The notes under the pieces are model-generated. The model saw nothing but the letters and a program-made list of their open reading frames with translations, was not told the origin of the DNA and made no database searches. A stretch of DNA of 64,000 bases. Source: Capronia americana (taxonomy: Eukaryota; Ascomycota; Eurotiomycetes; Chaetothyriales; Herpotrichiellaceae). The stretch lies in assembly GCA_016110215.1 (NCBI GenBank), contig JADWQD010000007.1, positions 124,001-188,000 on the forward strand. Reading direction: 5' to 3'. The translations under genes and the position numbers were made by a program. Shown here piece by piece: positions 1 through 11,392 of this stretch; the first letter of the stretch is position 1; each line of letters opens with the position of its first letter.

Positions 1-2076
1 TTAGCCCGCAGGGAACGAAGAGCGCATACTACATAGTTGCATCTGAAGGGACTGGTACATAGACTCATCGTGTAGTACTTCAGTTGCGGAGGACATACCT
101 AGGGGTATTAGAATGATTATGTAGTGTATATACCTCGAGAGTACCTAGACCCCCTCTGTTAGAAGGAAGGGATACCAATATTTTCCTGCGTTGTGTTCGT
201 CAGGCCTTTTGTGCTCTGAGAATGACCTTTGGAGATTGAGATGGTCGAGTGCAGTGCGCGTTGGATTTTACTCCGTACCAGACTGATATCTTGCCAGACT
301 CCTGATCTTTCTCAGCCTGCTAATGAATTTTTGTCTCAGCCTCTGAGCGCCCACTAGGGCCACCACTCCCATCACTCACTGCCCTGCAAATTTAGTTCAA
401 ACGAGGAGAATGATTGACACGCCAACCTGCGGCACATGCCATTGGCGCACGGGGCGTATCACACTACAGTGCATCCTACTCGTTGCCCTACAATTAAAAC
501 CCGAATGAAAAGAACGAAAACCCCCCAAAGGGCCGTGTGACTATGATGGGTCGAAAGTACGAGGTACGGGGTATGGAGAACCAATAAGAGCCTCCTGAAG
601 GCGACCTCCAAGGATCCTGAATCGAAGTCCAAATGGCCATGCCCTGCAATTTTAGCGTGGATGGAGGGATCGCCAGGCCGGAGCCGCCTTTAAACATGTT
701 GGATGTCCAAATCGGTTCTCCGCTCCAACATGACTTCAGGAAGTCGAATCTGAGGACCGTTCCTAGAGATGGCAGCGCTTTATGCCCTTTATTGCTCTAG
801 GCACTCACTCTACGGAGTCGATGAGATTCTAGGCGTCAGAGTTTCCGGTTTGCTTCCTCAAGGGAGGGTTTTGGCCGTTCGAGAATACCCCTCTCAGAGG
901 CCAATACGTCGCAGGAGACCGACCAGTCGAGTATGGATGAGACCTCCTACATGCGACATGCGAGGGCGACCTTGATGGGGAATGGTGTGTCTCCTTTATT
1001 TGCACAGCGCTGCATGTCCCTAGGGACGATGATCGTTGGACGGGCAGGCAAACATTGAGATGTGGACTGTGTCTTCCGGTTACCGGTGCTTTCCCAATCC
1101 TACACCGAGTTCGTGCGTTGAGAAGCTGGGAATCCGGCTGTTGTGATGCATTGTTAGACCGACAATTCAAGGTCACACACGTCGAAAGAGGCAAAAGAGA
1201 AAGGGTATCACTTGGTAGTCTGCGACGACATCCCAGACAGACCGCTCGAGAAGATCCACGAATCGGAGAAATCAAGCAAGGCCCTCGAATGCCAGCTTGG
1301 TAATTCTGTAAGAAATCAGTGACGATGGCCATCTGCAGCGTTGGGAGGAACTAGTTCCACAGAGACGCCGTTGAACCTCCTTTCACCCGATGTAGCGGGT
1401 ATGCCATGACCCGATCGTTCAGCTCTTAGGTCAAAGTCTAGAGACAGCGAACAATGCAACACTTTATGATTGTGTAAGGAGCCCCAGTTTGCAAAGTGCC
1501 TATGACATTCAGCTATCGAGTGGTCAATTGATGCTCTTGCAACGGCGCGATAAAAGAGCTGCCTGAGAGGTCTTTGTGACCTGTGCCGTCGGACATAGCT
1601 TCGCGAGGCGAGGGACACGACTCATCATTCGGGGACTCTCTGACATCGTAACAGTTCAACTTCTCAGTTCAGGAGAGACTGACCTGGGATGGACTCTGGG
1701 ATAACCCGCAATTTGGAGATCAGACCGACGTGGCGAAGAAACGCGGCGTACTCTATCTCAAGGCGTGCCAACCACCAGTCAATGCGACGTGATAGGACGA
1801 CAAGTATCTGCTACCTCCCCCATGAGCGGCTCCATCAACACACGAAAATGCAAGACTTGACTAGATGGCGAACATGCGGGCTGCCCAAAATGCGGTCGCA
1901 AATGACTAGTTGAAGGCCTGGACCACGGGTTCTGTCTCTCACGGACCTCTAGAACGAGGCCGAAGTCGTGCAGAGGATCATCGTACTTATTCACGAAATA
2001 TGGAGTAGGATGCTCATATCACAAATCTGACAGTCCTGTCGCCTCAATTCCTAAGCCCGCTAGAACCTCGCCTGCC
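1..2076. other. Spacer, no supportable gene
   Basis: This left-edge stretch holds only short open frames on both strands (all under 170 codons) with no recognisable domain, plausible splice pattern or low-complexity coding signal. It may be 3' flank or decayed sequence. I see no tRNA, repeat array or transposon end in it. Confidence 0.6.
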
Positions 2077-4201
2077 TCAGAACCCAACGGTCCAATCCCC
2101 TCTCGTAACTCTCTCCAGGTTGATAGCCGCGGAGACGTACGCCAGGTGAGAGAAAGCCTGGGGCGTGTTGCCTAGCTGCTCGCCACTGATTGCAATTTCT
2201 TCGGAGAGCATACCGACGTGGTTCCTGAAGTTTGTGACAGTCTCAAACATGCTGTTTGCAGTGTCGAAATACTTGCGGTCGTATTTACCTGCGCGGATGA
2301 GCGATTCGATGAGCCAGAGCGTGCACATTACGAATGTGCCTTCCCGGCCACCAACACCTGAGCACTCATTAGTAGGTGTCTATGTATGAGGTGATATAGA
2401 TAGAGGACAACGGAACAAGGGAAATGAGAGGTGGACGTGAGAAGCCATGGAGAGAATTACCATCATCTGTTTGTTCGTGGTCATAGCGAAAGACAAATCC
2501 TGCGGACGTGAGGCCTCCTTTCTCCGGCGTGCGGAGGATACGGTCAAGAGTGCTGACGAATTGGGGATCATTGGGAGCAATGAAAAACACCAACGGCGCG
2601 ATCAGCACAGCTGAATCCAGCGTCTCGTTCGACTCGTAGCTTTGCACGAAGCTATTGATCTTGTAGTTGAACCCTTTCTGCATGATTTCTTCGTATATCG
2701 TGTCGCGTGTTTCCATCCATTTGTTACGGTTTGGACACGGGAAATTACGCTTTTCAGACAGACGTAAGGCACGGTCCACGGCAACCCAAAGAAGCATTTT
2801 TGAATAGGTGAAATGTTGTTTGCGGCCGCGGACTTCCCAGATAGACATGTCCTGTTGTCTCCACACGCTGCAGACGAAGTCGGTGAGATAGCGGATATCG
2901 AGCCATTGGGCGTAGCAGATTGGTTTTCCATGTTTGTTGTACAAGTAGATTGCGTCCATAAGCTCGCCGTAAATGTCAAGTTGGACATGGTCCGTTGCCG
3001 CGTTGCCGATGCGGACGGGAACGCTGTCTTGATAGCCCGAGAGGTGATCAAGCGTGAGCTCGGGCAAGTCTGTCGAACCATCGATGCCAAACATCAGAGG
3101 CAAGTGATGTATTTCCCCTGGCTCGGCTGCTTCGGCCTTTTTGCGCCATTCTGCGATTCTGGCGAAGATAAAGTTGATGTAGGCTTCAGCTTCCGCTGGG
3201 AAGCCCATTTTCAAGAATACATAGACTGTAAAGCTGGAGTCTCGGACCCAGGAGTATCGGTAATCCCAGTTGCGGGGACCGCCGATCGCTTCCGGTAGGG
3301 AGAAGGTCGGGGCGGCGCAGATGGCACCAGTGGGATCGTAGGTTAACAGTTTCAGGATCAGCATACTTCGCTCGACTTCCTGTTGGAAGCGGCCGCGGTA
3401 AAGGCAAGCTCGGACCCAGCTAGTCCAGAACTTGTACGTCTCGTCTTCGAGATTGAGCATAAGATCCTTGGTAAGATGAGGGCCAACACGCCGGTTGCAC
3501 ATGATCATGTAGACCTGTTGGCCCTCTTGGAGTTCGAAGTGAGCTCGACATGAACGAGTCACGTCTTCGCTTGCGTTCCCATCTTTAGGTCTGGCCAGTT
3601 GAAACATGGCGGGCGAATGGGTGAGAGGTTGGTCGTGAGTGCAGTAGGTTGCGTAGAAATCTGGAACGTCTTTAGGGTCTGTGTTGTCGTCCTCATCAGG
3701 GACCCAATAGATTTTCTGATGGTATGTGCCGTCCTCGCGCTTGACCTGCGTGCTCTTCATCGAGCCTTTATCGCGGGCATAGTCTGGTCGAGGACTGAGC
3801 TCAATGTCGATTGACATCTTTCCACGCACACACTCCAGTTTCCTAACCAGGGTGGAGCCACTCCATTTGTCTCTAAGCACCTTGTTGTGTGTTGACAAGG
3901 CGAAGAAGTCGGTCAGGTCGACCACCCCGTTCTCGTCAATCCATTTGGTCTGCAAGATGTTTGAGGAGCCGCGGTAGTTCTGCTTTCGAACGGTTGCACC
4001 CCTTGGACTGATGCTCCAATGACCCCCATCACCTTTGGAGGTGTCGAGAACGTTGGCGAAGATTGACGGCGAGTCGAATTGAGGCCAGCACATGAAGTCG
4101 ATGCTCCCATTCTTGCCAACCAAGGCGCAGGTTCTCATGTCCCCGATAAGGCCATAGTCTTCGATCTGCTGGGGTTTTGCTTGCAGTGATGCGTCGCCCA
4201 T
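2077..4201 (-). CDS. Glycoside hydrolase family 15 protein (glucoamylase/trehalase-like)
   Basis: Two exons: 4201-2461 and 2357-2077, with one 103-bp intron (donor GTAATT, acceptor CAG), giving 673 residues. The start is the ATG at 4201; the frame stays open upstream but without a better ATG. The protein has the bacterial-type GH15 layout: an N-terminal beta-rich domain opening with DYGLIGDMRTCALVGKNGSI, then an (alpha/alpha)6 barrel with RNWDYRYSWVRD, the QLDIYGELMDA helix and, across the intron, DDGVGGREGTF, whose Glu is the likely catalytic base. Family members hydrolyse alpha-glucosidic bonds, and several of this soluble type are trehalases or act on alpha-glucans. No signal peptide is visible, so it is probably cytosolic. 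The exact substrate cannot be read from sequence. Confidence 0.9.
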
Positions 4202-4906
4202 GGTGAACTGAGGTTGACTTCTCGTTGTATAATCGGACCAGAGTTTTGAGAGGCAGAGTAGGAAACTGTCCAGCGTCAGCAAGCGTGAAGAAGTGATAGC
4301 TGGCGGGGAGTGACTGAAGACGGCTTCCTGGGGGAGCTACGAGTAGTAGTGTTTCAATCGTGTATCACGGGGACGCACAAAAAGAGATAGAGGAGGATGA
4401 CTAAGGCACGGGAATACGAAGTGTCTCGGTCAGTGAAGCAAAAAGCAATTTACCCAATCCATCGAATTGGAAGGGCTGCGGCGTGTATTGGGTGAAAAGG
4501 GCACAAGGCAGTCCTACTCGTAGTACGTAATGTGGTGGTGAGGTCGATCCCGGCCCGCAATGATGCTGTTGTTCCTCGCGCAGCCCCAGCAACGATACTA
4601 ACTATGTAGTTGGTACGAGGATTGCTGGATGATCGGATATACTGATCCGACACTAGCAAAAGATGTCTAATACACGATAAGATTGAGCAGACTCCGCAGG
4701 GCTGAATGCTGATGGATGGCTGACCCCCTTGCCTGAGTCGTGTCAACACCTCCCATCTTCTGGTTTCCTCTTCTCCACAAGACCCGGTGTCATACTTCTG
4801 ACTGTATGTAGATCAGGCTGCCTGTCGCTTCTTCAACCTCTGTCCCTCCTTCCTTCTGACCTCCTTCCATGACTTGACCGTCCTGCGGCAGTCTCTCGTC
4901 CTTTCC
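4202..4906. promoter_or_regulatory. Divergent intergenic region, GH15 / SLC35-like gene
   Basis: About 700 bp lies between two genes read outward, so it must hold both promoters. The part next to the plus-strand gene is pyrimidine-rich on that strand (about 4770-4870), as is common upstream of fungal start sites. I see no specific operator. Confidence 0.5.
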
Positions 4907-6523
4907 ATGGACAAGGCACCCTACACCGACCGCGTTTCAAGACCATCTTCCGTGGCACCTCCAGCTACGGCCGACGAGAATATCTTGGTCATCAATCCTC
5001 GTCGTAAGTACCGGCGGCGAGGTACAGGCTCCGTTTCCGACTCGAAAGACGAAGGCTCAGAAGATGAGGCAGGTTCCATGTCGGAATCAGAAGAACACGA
5101 ATTGGGTCTGTTGGACTCGGATGTTGAAGGCGATGAAGATGCAGAGACCGGCCTGAGCCGACACGACAGACACAAATACATCACGAGAAAGCGGCGGCGG
5201 GACGGTCTCGATGCGAGGATTGCTGGCGCCGCAGGCTTGTCCCAGGACGAAGCGAAAGAGGCAGACAAGAATGTCTTACGCAACCTGATCATCAACGCCG
5301 TCCTCATCGGCCTGTGGTACTTCTTCTCTCTCGCCATATCCATTGTGAGTTCGCTGCCCTGATCTCCTGGCATTGACTGACTGCTGCAGTACAACAAGAT
5401 GATGTTCTCATCCGACCACCTCGACTTCCACTTTCCTTTATTCGCAACCTCACTACACATGGTGGTCCAGTTTATGTTGGCCTCTTCTGTCCTCATCGCA
5501 TTCCCATCGTTACGACCATCCGTCCCCAGGAACCCAGACGGGTCACAATCTTCAAAACCACTAGTTACGCCTTTATTCTATTTCACACGGCTCGTGCCAA
5601 CGGGCACTACAACGTCTCTCGACATTGGACTCGGCAACACCTCCCTCCGATACATAACCTTAACATTCTACACAATGTGTAAATCGTCGGTCCTAATTTT
5701 CGTCCTCGTGTTCGCCTTCCTCTTCCGTCTGGAAAAGCCATCCCTTAAGCTCATCCTCATCATCCTCGCCATGACGCTGGGAGTCCTCATGATGGTCGCC
5801 GGCGAGACAGCCTTTCACGCCCTAGGCTTCGCCCTGGCCATTTCCGCTTCCTTCTTCTCCGGATTCCGCTGGGCGTTGACACAGATCCTGCTCCTTCGCC
5901 ATCCCGCCACGTCGAATCCTTTTGCGACCATGTTCTTCATCGCGCCAATCATGTTCGTCACCCTATTCTTCATTGCATGCGTCTCTGAAACGCCCTCGGC
6001 AGTCATCACGGGTCTATTCCTCCTATTTAGGGAGCACGGAGTTCTTAAGGCTCTCCTGCTGCTGATCGTCCCTGGATGCATCGCCTTCTGCATGATCGCC
6101 AGCGAATTCACACTGCTCCAGCGCACGAGCGTCGTGACGCTCAGTATTTGCGGCATCTTCAAGGAAGTCGTCACCATCAGTGCCGCCGGCATCATCTTCC
6201 ACGATGAATTATCCATGGTGAACATCTCGGGCCTGATCGTCACCATCATCAGCATCGCAAGCTACAATTACCTGAAAGTGGTCAAGATGCGGGAGGACGC
6301 GCGGGAGAAACTGAAAAAGAGGGACGAGCAGCGATATCACGAGGCGGATGACGAGGATGATGACCTAGGCAACGCCCCGAATTCAAGTTCAGCACCTTTG
6401 ATTCGCGATGTAATAACAGCTGAGCCCGAGACGGACACTTCTTCGGGGCCTACCTCCCGTTCGAGTCACATAGCGAACGGTGTTTTGGGTCCTTCGGCAA
6501 AGCGAAAGGAAGCTACCGAGTGA
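4907..6523 (+). CDS. SLC35/TPT-family membrane transporter (SLC35C2/Ymd8-like)
   Basis: Two exons, 4907-5344 and 5390-6523, with a 45-bp intron (GTGAGT...CAG), encode 523 residues. The start is ATG at 4907; an ATG at 4869 is closed at once by a stop. Residues 1 to about 125 are a charged, acidic cytosolic tail rich in Glu, Asp and Ser. About ten hydrophobic segments follow, starting at the NLIINAVLIGLWYFFSLAIS stretch, with the triose-phosphate/nucleotide-sugar transporter features LDIGLGNTSLRYITLTFYTM and a C-terminal ISGLIVTIISIASYNYLK segment. A charged tail of about 80 residues ends the protein. Relatives sit in Golgi or ER membranes and exchange nucleotide sugars or similar solutes; the substrate of this subgroup is uncertain. 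Confidence 0.9.
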
Positions 6524-6569
6524 AAGAAAACATTTCTTGTTACCCTAGACGGGACTGATAGACTTGAGC

Positions 6570-7315
6570 ATCCACTGATGAATGGCATATCCAACCTAAT
6601 TTCAGCGCTCTGCTTTGTCTCTGTGAATCCCATCTGCCCCTTTTCTAACATCTCCTCTCGCCTAGCCTGCGTCTCTGTTGCTGACCTTCAGCCACGGGCT
6701 GGATCGCTTCATCTCCCTGGTTCATGTCCCCTGTTCTGATATCTCTGGCTTGCTCTGTGTCTTCTCTTGCTGGTCTTCAGCTGCGGGCAGGATTGGTTCC
6801 TCTCTCTGGTGTCATGTCGTCTCTTCTGATATGTCTGGCCTGGCCTGTGTCGATCGCTTCGTCTCTCTGGTCTCATGTGTTCTTTTCTGATATCTCTAGC
6901 TTTGCCTGCCTCTCCGATTGCTGTGCTTCCGCTGCGAGCTTGATTGGGTGTTATGTCATAATCCGTGCTGATTTGAAGGCTCTGCTTCGTGTGTGTGATT
7001 CCATTATGTCCTCTTCGGAACACCTCTGGTTTGGCGCTACGGCCTCTGTTGCTGTTCTTCAGCTGTGATTTGATTGAGTGTCATGTCATATCCGTGCTGA
7101 TTTCGACGCTCCGCTTCGTGTGTGTAACTCCATTATGTCCTCTTCGGAACACCTCTGGTTTGGCGCTATGGCCTATGTTGCTGTTCTTCAGCTGCGGGCT
7201 CGACTTAGTGGCATGACATGTTCGTGCTAATCTCAACGCTCTGCTTCGTTTCTGAGATTCCATATGTCTTCTTCTGACATCTCTGGCTCTTGTGTCTTCT
7301 CTCTCTGTGCTTCAG
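6570..7315. repeat. Decaying tandem repeat overlapping the 3' end of the coiled-coil gene
   Basis: A direct repeat is recognisable by the recurring block CTGCGGGCT..GATTG, then TCATGTC, a CTCTGCTTCGT block and a CTTCAG end. Unit boundaries fall near 6692, 6781, 6931, 7063, 7192 and 7316, so periods run from about 89 to 150 bp. Units 6931-7062 and 7063-7191 are the most alike and differ by only scattered bases. The unit at 7192-7315 contains the stop codon (7233) and last coding bases of the minus-strand gene. The other copies lie in its 3' flank and are broken by stops. See findings. Confidence 0.85.
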
Positions 7316-10157
7316 GTGCGGGCTGGATCGGCTGAGGTTGAATCTGACCTTGCTGTTGGAGTTGCTGTTGGATCTGACCCTGCTGCGGCTGCTGCTGTTG
7401 AGGCTGCAGTAGATTGGCGAAAGGGTTCGCACTTGTGCTTGTGTTCGCTTTCTTAGCGCTTTGATCCTGTTGAGCGGTGCGCTTCACGCCTGCGACTTTG
7501 CGAGGACTGCCGGGCGCTTCATCTGGTTGTGGTGGACGCAGCTGCTTGACCTTGGCTTCTGCAGCCTCGGCCTTCTCCTTGTACATCCTCGCCGACATGC
7601 TCGAAGCTTCAGCCTGATTCGACAAAGACATATTCAACTGCTTGAGTTCCTCCAACTGCGACATACTCTGTTTGAGTTCATCGATTTCGTCTTTGAGGAA
7701 GGCATTGTCGATCTGTGCTTCGTTCTCTGCCTCGTCGAACTTCTCGATCTTCTGCTTGAGCTCTTCGATTTCTTTCTCGAGCTTCTTGATCTTCTCGATC
7801 AAGTCCCAGTTTTCGCGCTCTAGCTCTGCGTTGTCTTCTTCGAGCTCTTCTCTCTCGGCGAAAAGTTCTTTGATATGGTCGGCTTGGCCATTCAGTCTTC
7901 TGTTCAAGTCGTCAATTTGACGCTGCCGCAGGTCTGCTGCTCTTCCGAGCTCTGAGAGTGGCGTGCCCACTGATCGTCCTGTAGTCGATTGGCTCTGGAA
8001 GCTTGAGATGCTGGAACCAAATCCGCTGGAGCGATGCGGCGTAGGGGTATGCGGTGCTGTAGGGGCGGGAGTGCCTTGTGCCTCTACCTCCATGTCGTCC
8101 GAGCCCGGGACGGGAGCTTGTACCGGCGCTGTGATAGGAGTCGCTGGATCGACCTCCATATCCTCGGCAGCTGCCATGGTTAGCTCTGCGATCGCTGCCA
8201 CATGGCCTCTGAGCTCCTCGTCCTTGGATCGACAGACTTCTTCGGCCTTTTCGAGCTTTTTCTGGAAGTCTCGCTTCTCTTGCTCGGCCTGGCGCTTACT
8301 CTCCTGGAGCTGCTGCTGGCGCTCCTCCTTCTTCGCCTTCTCGCTGTCGCGATCTCTCTCGGCCTGCTCCCTCTTCCTTATCTCTTCTTGCGCCCGCTGA
8401 TAGGCGAGGTCTCGGCCTTTCCGGAGCCGGTCGATCTCCTGACCACAGGCGAGCAGCTTCTGGGCATTGTCTTCTCGGCATCGATCTGCCTCCTTCCAGT
8501 AAGCCTGCCACTGCCCTGTGGCCGCATTGGACTTTTCGACCTGCTCCCGGACGACTTCGAGCTCGCCCCGAGCGGCGCTAAGTTCTTGCTCGACCGATTC
8601 GAGCCCCGCATTGGCTTTCTCAGCAGCAGCCTTCTTCGTATCTTCCAGCTCGGCGGTGACAACCGCCAGCTGCTGCTTGAGGGCCTCGGAGCTCTCCTCG
8701 GCCGACGTCCTTGCCGACTCCGCCTGCCCGACCTCCGCCTTCAGTTGGGAATTGGCTGCCTTGAGAGAGGCAGCCTCTTCTTCCAACGTCATGACGCTGG
8801 CGATCAAGGCCTCTTCGGCAGCGGCATTGCCACGAACAGCTGCCTCAACGCCCGCCGCACCAGCACCCTGCAGTTCCTGCAGGGTAACACTGGTCTGAAC
8901 ACCACTATCAGTGGTGGCGACGGGGGAGACAACTGCTGCGGCAAGGCGCTCCTCGAGCTCCTTGATCCGGGCGTCCTTCGCGACGCTCTCGTCGGCGAAG
9001 TCGGCATTCAACTTGGCGATATCGCCAAGCTCCTCCTCTGCTTGCGCCTCTTGGTCCGCAAGAGCCTTCTTGAAGGTTGCCTCCGCGGCTTCCAGCTTAC
9101 GCTGAAGCGCATCGGCTCTGTCCTTCTCAGCCCCCACGGACCACAGAAGGCCAGTCTTCTCGTTCCTGGCCGCCGCCTCCTCCGACGCAAGGGCCGTCTT
9201 CAAAATTTCGACTTGCGTCCGAAGCCCTTCGGACTCATCGGAGCCGGAACAGTTCGCGGTCGCCTGCCGCGCTTCGAGCTCTTCGACACGGACAGACAAT
9301 GCCTTGTTGGCATTGTCGGCGTGCGTTAGCTGTTCAGTGAGGCGGGCGACGCGCGAACCGTCCAGATCGACGATCCTCTTGGTGGCCTCAAGCTCCTCCT
9401 CCAACGCCCTGATCTCCTTGGCTTGAGCCCAGAGTTGCTGGTTCTTGCCTAGGATGACCTTGCGATTGAAGTTGTACGAGTCGAATGAGGACGGCAGCCC
9501 CTTGCGGAAACGGTTGAACAGAAGCGACTCGGTCTTGACTTTGCTGACTAGCTTCGAGACCTTGCCTTTGACCTGGGCGGCGACCATCTTCATCTTCGAG
9601 TTCTCCTCTCTAAGCCGAGCGGCCTCTTCCACCGCAGCTCGATAGGCTTTTCTCTGGGCTAGGACGTCATGTATTGACGTCCTTACAGATGAAATGCCGG
9701 AGCATACGGCTCGCTTGGTCGGTCGGAGGGTGTCGATGCCAACATGGGCGGCGGAGGTGAGGGTGTTGAAGATGGTGACGCAGAGCTTTCTCAGAGAAGA
9801 TGGAATCCTTAAGACAAGCCAGCCGATGGAATAGACGAGGTCGTGGAGAAGCAGCAACAAATACAGCCATGTGTCGAGGTAGTTCCAGAGCCATGCCTTT
9901 AAGGTGTCTTCCATTGTCGAGCCATTGCCATCAGGACTGAAGATAGCATTGCGTAGAGATTGAAATATGGTCCACCAGAAGGAGACAACGCCGATCGAGA
10001 TGGGTATCGTGTAAGGCCATTGCACGCATTCCTCTTCCGGTAATCGGGGGATCCACCATGCCATCAACGTCAGTGATATGAGAATGATCGGTAGCAATGA
10101 TCGGATGCCTTCCGTGTGCGATGGGATGAGAAGTTGTGCGAAAGATCCTTGAGGCAT
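7233..10157 (-). CDS. Large membrane-anchored coiled-coil protein, unknown function
   Basis: A single open frame of 974 residues, taking ATG at 10157; the open frame upstream of it has no ATG. Three hydrophobic segments lie near residues 20-38, 48-68 and 95-120, so the N terminus is membrane-embedded. A long heptad-rich, Glu/Lys/Ala-rich coiled coil covers roughly residues 180-640. It is followed by a Pro/Thr/Ser linker rich in TP and SP sites (about 660-740), a second very acidic and basic coiled coil (about 745-890), and a Gln/Pro-rich tail of QQQ and QGQIQ repeats. The last 28 or so codons lie inside a tandem repeat. It could be an organelle or nuclear-envelope tether, but I recognise no family. 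Confidence 0.85.
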   Translation of the reverse strand: MPQGSFAQLLIPSHTEGIRSLLPIILISLTLMAWWIPRLPEEECVQWPYTIPISIGVVSFWWTIFQSLRNAIFSPDGNGSTMEDTLKAWLWNYLDTWLYLLLLLHDLVYSIGWLVLRIPSSLRKLCVTIFNTLTSAAHVGIDTLRPTKRAVCSGISSVRTSIHDVLAQRKAYRAAVEEAARLREENSKMKMVAAQVKGKVSKLVSKVKTESLLFNRFRKGLPSSFDSYNFNRKVILGKNQQLWAQAKEIRALEEELEATKRIVDLDGSRVARLTEQLTHADNANKALSVRVEELEARQATANCSGSDESEGLRTQVEILKTALASEEAAARNEKTGLLWSVGAEKDRADALQRKLEAAEATFKKALADQEAQAEEELGDIAKLNADFADESVAKDARIKELEERLAAAVVSPVATTDSGVQTSVTLQELQGAGAAGVEAAVRGNAAAEEALIASVMTLEEEAASLKAANSQLKAEVGQAESARTSAEESSEALKQQLAVVTAELEDTKKAAAEKANAGLESVEQELSAARGELEVVREQVEKSNAATGQWQAYWKEADRCREDNAQKLLACGQEIDRLRKGRDLAYQRAQEEIRKREQAERDRDSEKAKKEERQQQLQESKRQAEQEKRDFQKKLEKAEEVCRSKDEELRGHVAAIAELTMAAAEDMEVDPATPITAPVQAPVPGSDDMEVEAQGTPAPTAPHTPTPHRSSGFGSSISSFQSQSTTGRSVGTPLSELGRAADLRQRQIDDLNRRLNGQADHIKELFAEREELEEDNAELERENWDLIEKIKKLEKEIEELKQKIEKFDEAENEAQIDNAFLKDEIDELKQSMSQLEELKQLNMSLSNQAEASSMSARMYKEKAEAAEAKVKQLRPPQPDEAPGSPRKVAGVKRTAQQDQSAKKANTSTSANPFANLLQPQQQQPQQGQIQQQLQQQGQIQPQPIQPAPEAQREKTQEPEMSEEDIWNLRNEAER

Positions 10158-11392
10158 GATGGGCAATCCTAAATGGAAGACACGGATCTCAAACCGAAAG
10201 GGTATGTTCTAGGTCGTGTTGGTACTTCTTGAAACAACTGATCGGTCAGGTTCGATGTTGTTCGAGGTAGGACACGAGCGTTGTGGATGATTGAATGTGT
10301 TTAGAGTTTGTTTGATGTCGAGACCAAAAATCAAACGCCTCTTTGTGTTGGTGACTTGAAAAAAATGCACAATGACCGGTCTCAGTAGGGGCGTCTCTTA
10401 TTCACTGTGTGATGAATGAAAACCGCGGAAGAACAATGGTCAGTGAATTGTGGTGGGTGAAACCGTGTTGCCGTGTTGTTGAGGTGCGGTAAAATCGCGG
10501 TCGGTTGAGGCTGGTCGGTGTGCAGGTACTTGAAGGTCGACTGGAAGAGCAAGACCGAAAAATTGTAGACTCGCTGTCGCAGAGCTGCAGGCGGTGACAG
10601 GTGAAGGCGCTCTCTTGAGGTTATGCAGGTGTCTTTTGCGGCAGGAGTTTCGTGTTTCGCCAAGGTGAGGTCGCAACCGCTGTGGCAGAGAAGAATGTCG
10701 TGTGAGAAAAACAGTCTCGGACTGCAAAGGAATCGAGGTCTTCAGAAGGAGGAGTGGCTGTGATTCGAAGATGAGGTCTTTCTCTGAGACGCGGAAGAGG
10801 AGTGGCTGTGATATGAAGATGAGGTCTTTCTCTGAGACGCGGAAGAGGAGTGGTTGAAGTGAAGTTTTGCTGGAACTCAGTCCGACGGCTGTGTGTGAGG
10901 TTTACCTCAGGTCACCCGGCGCAAGATCTCGCAAAGGAAGGCTGAGACAACTCTCGGGTAAGGAGATGATGTTCTTGTAGAAGTTGAGGTTGAGCAAGGA
11001 GCAGGTGGAACTGAAGAAATTGTAGAGGCAGATGTTGTGGAAGAGATGAAGGCGTTCGAGAAAGTGTGAAGGTGGAAGGGAACGATAACTCACAGAACTG
11101 CCTGGGCTGATTGTGCATTGTAAGTGAAGTGACTTCGCTGCCAAGCGGCGGTCTGATATTCACGGCGCAGGCGTCAATGAGGTGTGTCAATAACGGTCCT
11201 GCCAGACCCAGTCCGCTCGATAAGTGAATACATTACGTCCCTGCGATTGAGCCTGCCCAACACGAGCTTGAAGATCTCCTGCGTCCGACGGTCCCTGATG
11301 AGGGTCATTTTTTGAGAAACACATGATGCCCATATTCAACTGGAACAGTCTCAACCTGCTGTTGTCACTCTCCACAATGGCCACCAGCTCTA
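10158..11392. promoter_or_regulatory. Long 5' flank of the coiled-coil gene / 3' flank of the CNNM gene
   Basis: Both neighbours are on the minus strand, so this 1.2 kb serves as promoter and probably leader of the coiled-coil gene. It contains a 48-bp direct repeat (listed separately) and purine-rich tracts of GAAG, GAGG and GGTG type. The open frames here are short and have no homology I recognise. Confidence 0.5.
10753..10864. repeat. 48-bp tandem repeat, 2.3 copies
   Basis: Copies run 10753-10800 and 10801-10848, starting AGTGGCTGTGAT and ending CGCGGAAGAGG, and differ at two adjacent positions. A partial third copy starts at 10849 and decays within about 15 bp. It lies about 600-700 bp upstream of the start codon of the coiled-coil gene. 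Confidence 0.95.

Noticed and set aside
8202..9329. 375-codon plus-strand open frame
   Set aside because: It is an antisense shadow of the coiled-coil gene; biased Glu/Lys/Ala codons keep the opposite strand open, and the product is Leu/Arg-rich without domains.
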